The notes beneath the pieces are model-generated. The model was not told where the DNA came from. It did not search any database and saw only the letters and a list, made by a program, of their open reading frames with translations. From assembly GCA_042408595.1 (NCBI GenBank), contig JBHOQX010000007.1:1-17560 (forward strand): DNA of 17,560 nucleotides, given 5' to 3'. The DNA comes from JBHOQX01 sp042408595 (GTDB taxonomy: Bacteria; Chloroflexota; Chloroflexia; Chloroflexales; Roseiflexaceae). The first letter of the stretch is position 1, and the number at the start of each line of letters is the position of its first letter. Shown one piece after another: positions 16,059-17,560 of the stretch. Both the position numbers and the translations under genes were made by a program.

Positions 16059-16979
16059 ATGACACATCCGAGCACCGACCCCCTCGCCCCGATCGCCGAA
16101 GCGGCCATCGCCCATATGAACAGCGACCACGCCGACGCTGTCCTGGCCTACGCCCGCGGGCTCGCCGGGCTGGCGTGGGCCGAGGCCGCAGCCGTCGAGC
16201 GCATCGACGCCGCCGGTCTGGAGCTGCAGGCCATAGGGCACGGCCAGCAGGCGCGGGTCCGCGTGGCCTTCGACCCGCCGCTCACCGAGCCGGCCCAGCT
16301 CCGCCCGGCGCTTGTGGCCCTGGCGCAGAAGGCGCGGGTGCGCGTTCACGAGCCCGCGGCAGTCATCGCGCCGCCGCCCGAGCGCGATGCCCAGAGCGCC
16401 GCGCGGCTGTTCAACGCCATCGCTACCCGCCGCAGCTTCAGCCTGAAGGAGATCGCCCCCGGCCCGATCGACCGCCACCTGGTGGAGCGGATGCTCGAAG
16501 CGGCGAACTGGGCCCCAAGCCATGGCAAGACCGAGCCGTGGCGCTTCGTGGTCTACAGCGGCGCGGCCCGCCGGATCATCGGCGACGCCTTCGGCGCGGC
16601 GTTTCGCCAGCTCAACCCGGAGCAGCCGGCGGGGAGCGCTGGCGAACGGGCGCAGTGCGATCGTGTCTGGCAGGCGCCGGTTTGGATCGCGCTTGGGATG
16701 CGGCCCGACCCGAAGATGCCGGAATGGGAAGAGCTGATCGCCGTCGGCAGCGCGGTGCAGAACATGCAGCTCATGGCAGGCGCGCTCGGCCTGGCGAGCA
16801 AATGGACCAGCGGCGCCTGCGCCACCCACGCCCACGTCGCCGGGGTCGTCGGCTTCACGCCGGAGACCCGGCTGCTCGGTTTTCTCTATGTCGGTCGCCC
16901 GGCCGTGCCATGGCCCACGGGCCAGCGCCGCCCGCTGGCGGAAAAGGTGCGCTGGGTGAGCGACGAACCGCCGGCCTGA
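16059..16979 (+). CDS. DUF2470 (HugZ C-terminal-type) - nitroreductase fusion protein
   Basis: This 306-residue protein has two domains. Residues 9-97 match DUF2470, with the hallmark HMNSDHADAVLAYARG at 19-34; that domain is normally found C-terminal to an FMN-binding split barrel in heme-utilisation proteins (HugZ/HutZ), where it contacts heme. Residues 115-297 are a nitroreductase fold, with ATRRSF at 122-127, WAPSHGKTEPWRF at 151-163, and GSAVQNMQLMAGALGLASKWTSG at 230-252, so FMN-dependent redox chemistry with NAD(P)H is expected. The natural substrate is unknown; a role with heme or another tetrapyrrole is an inference from the first domain. ATG 16059 is preferred over ATG 16041 because GGAAGG lies 6 bases before it. 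It is divergent from tetR and has a possible iron-box operator. Confidence 0.85.
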   Translation: MTHPSTDPLAPIAEAAIAHMNSDHADAVLAYARGLAGLAWAEAAAVERIDAAGLELQAIGHGQQARVRVAFDPPLTEPAQLRPALVALAQKARVRVHEPAAVIAPPPERDAQSAARLFNAIATRRSFSLKEIAPGPIDRHLVERMLEAANWAPSHGKTEPWRFVVYSGAARRIIGDAFGAAFRQLNPEQPAGSAGERAQCDRVWQAPVWIALGMRPDPKMPEWEELIAVGSAVQNMQLMAGALGLASKWTSGACATHAHVAGVVGFTPETRLLGFLYVGRPAVPWPTGQRRPLAEKVRWVSDEPPA

Positions 16980-17119
16980 TGCTCGCTGCGACGCCGACAT
17001 GGCTCACCGGCAGCGTCCAGGGCCGCTCGTAGGAGAGTTCTGGTCGTTGCTGCCCTGGGCGGGCATCGCTACGCACCATCCGTGCGGCTCGGCGAACGGC
17101 CACGCGACCGGCAGATTGT

Positions 17120-17151
17120 AATTTCCTGCGCCTTGCGGCGCCCCGGAAATT
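17120..17151. promoter_or_regulatory. Stem-loop, possible bidirectional terminator or leader element
   Basis: AATTTCC (17120-17126) pairs perfectly with GGAAATT (17145-17151), and inside them GCGCC/GGCGC closes a TTGC loop (17128-17141). No T-run follows on either strand beyond the stem itself, so terminator function is uncertain. Confidence 0.4.
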
Positions 17152-17272
17152 CGCGCAGCGAGCGGGCCGCTCATCGAACGCCGTATCACAGTCAGGCTGG
17201 CACGGACGCGCTACGGCGGCGTGGAACAGGCCAGCCCGCCAGTCGATTTCAACGCACGTTGGGAAGCAAGAC

Positions 17273-17317
17273 GCATGCGCCGGCGACGAATCGTAGCGGA
17301 GCCGCGCCGGCGCGTGC
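17273..17317 (+). promoter_or_regulatory. 13-bp leader hairpin just before the lipoprotein ribosome site
   Basis: GCATGCGCCGGCG (17273-17285) pairs with CGCCGGCGCGTGC (17305-17317): 12 Watson-Crick pairs and one T-G pair around a 19-base loop. It ends 10 bases before AAGGAGG. It does not sequester the ribosome site itself, so if it regulates it would do so by stability or by a mutually exclusive fold. Confidence 0.45.
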
Positions 17318-17341
17318 ACCCCCGATGAAGGAGGCAAAACC

Positions 17342-17560
17342 ATGATACGCCTGTTGTCAACCCTGTGCCTGGGCGCGTTGCTGGCGGCATGTGGAGTCGC
17401 AGCCCCGACCGGAACTGCGCCCACCGCTGCGCCGACTGCCGCATCCAGCCCACCTACCGCCATACCGACGGCGGCTGCCACGCCCACCGCGGCTGTCGCG
17501 CCCACCGCTGTACCCACCCCGACCACCGCGGCTGCGCCAACCGCCGCCGGCCCGCTTACC
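17342..17560 (+). CDS. Lipoprotein with Pro/Thr/Ala-rich linker (partial, runs off window)
   Basis: The first 73 codons are visible and the frame is open at the edge. MIRLLSTLCLGALLAACG is a short lipoprotein signal with lipobox LAAC (Cys17), so the protein should be lipid-anchored outside the membrane. The rest is a low-complexity linker of repeated APTA/PTAAPT units with no domain visible yet. The same kind of linker follows the Cys of the binding protein at 9453, and binding proteins or other envelope enzymes are both possible downstream. The start is fixed by AAGGAGG seven bases before the ATG. The linker's repeating GCN/ACC/CCN codons make it prone to length change. Confidence 0.85.
   Translation, partial: MIRLLSTLCLGALLAACGVAAPTGTAPTAAPTAASSPPTAIPTAAATPTAAVAPTAVPTPTTAAAPTAAGPLT

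Larger units (their letters stand above)
16980..17341 (+). other. 362-base non-coding gap with two stem-loops
   Basis: No credible gene was found on either strand. The gap holds the stem-loops at 17120-17151 and 17273-17317 and ends in a strong AAGGAGG ribosome site (17328-17334). No consensus promoter was recognised; TGTAAT at 17117-17122 is the only weak -10 candidate. It may be a long structured leader of the lipoprotein gene. Confidence 0.4.

Noticed and set aside
17120..17151. Stem-loop called as a definite rho-independent terminator
   Set aside because: No T-run follows the stem on either strand, so it is listed only as a stem-loop.
17190..17202. AGTCAGGCTGGCA, resembling part of a cobalamin-riboswitch box
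   Set aside because: The match is partial and the other conserved segments expected upstream (GCCACTG and related) are absent.

Overview
The window is a GC-rich, gene-dense bacterial segment with about 14 protein genes on both strands. The organism is probably a member of the Chloroflexota (inference). The reasons are lipoproteins whose Cys is followed by long Pro/Thr/Ala spacers (9453 and 17342), intergenic regions built from 7-base repeats, recurrent TGnTATnnT extended -10 promoters, and the protein repertoire. No rRNA, tRNA, CRISPR array or clear intrinsic terminator was seen.

Left block, minus strand (1-5670). In transcription order: a GT4 glycosyltransferase (5670-4372), a CDF cation efflux protein (4277-3366), a DNA-ligase-associated MBL exonuclease (3205-2174), an S9 serine peptidase (1985-120) and the first 29 codons of an IS630-type transposase (89-1, running off the edge). 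The peptidase stops abruptly just before the transposase, which suggests that an insertion trimmed its C-terminus. A PLP enzyme of the class-V aminotransferase fold (5846) is divergent from the glycosyltransferase and is followed by a PPK2 polyphosphate kinase (7109). A membrane site-2-type protease (9186-8011) converges on PPK2.

Transport block, plus strand (9453-13960). A lipoprotein family-5 solute-binding protein and two DppB/DppC-type permeases form a peptide/opine-type ABC importer operon with a near-perfect sigma-70 promoter (TTGACA-N16-TATAAT). No ATPase gene is present; a SAM-dependent O-methyltransferase follows dppC by 19 bases.

Right block. A minus-strand operon, tetR (15776) - hotdog thioesterase (15137) - GNAT acetyltransferase (14565), faces away from a plus-strand gene (16059) that fuses a heme-associated DUF2470 domain (the HugZ C-terminal type) to a nitroreductase domain. 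The intergenic region between them holds divergent promoters, a likely TetR operator, and an AT-rich set of TTAG/CTAA half-sites resembling a DtxR/IdeR iron box over the plus-strand -10. A 362-base gap with two strong stem-loops then leads to a lipoprotein gene that runs off the right edge.

Most notable are three things. First, heptamer-repeat leaders with a shared consensus (GTCCAYC) lie in the sense orientation directly before two unrelated genes, and a degenerate 7-periodic leader precedes dppB. Second, there is the DUF2470-nitroreductase fusion with a possible iron-type operator. Third, strong hairpins lie just ahead of the ribosome sites of the last two genes.
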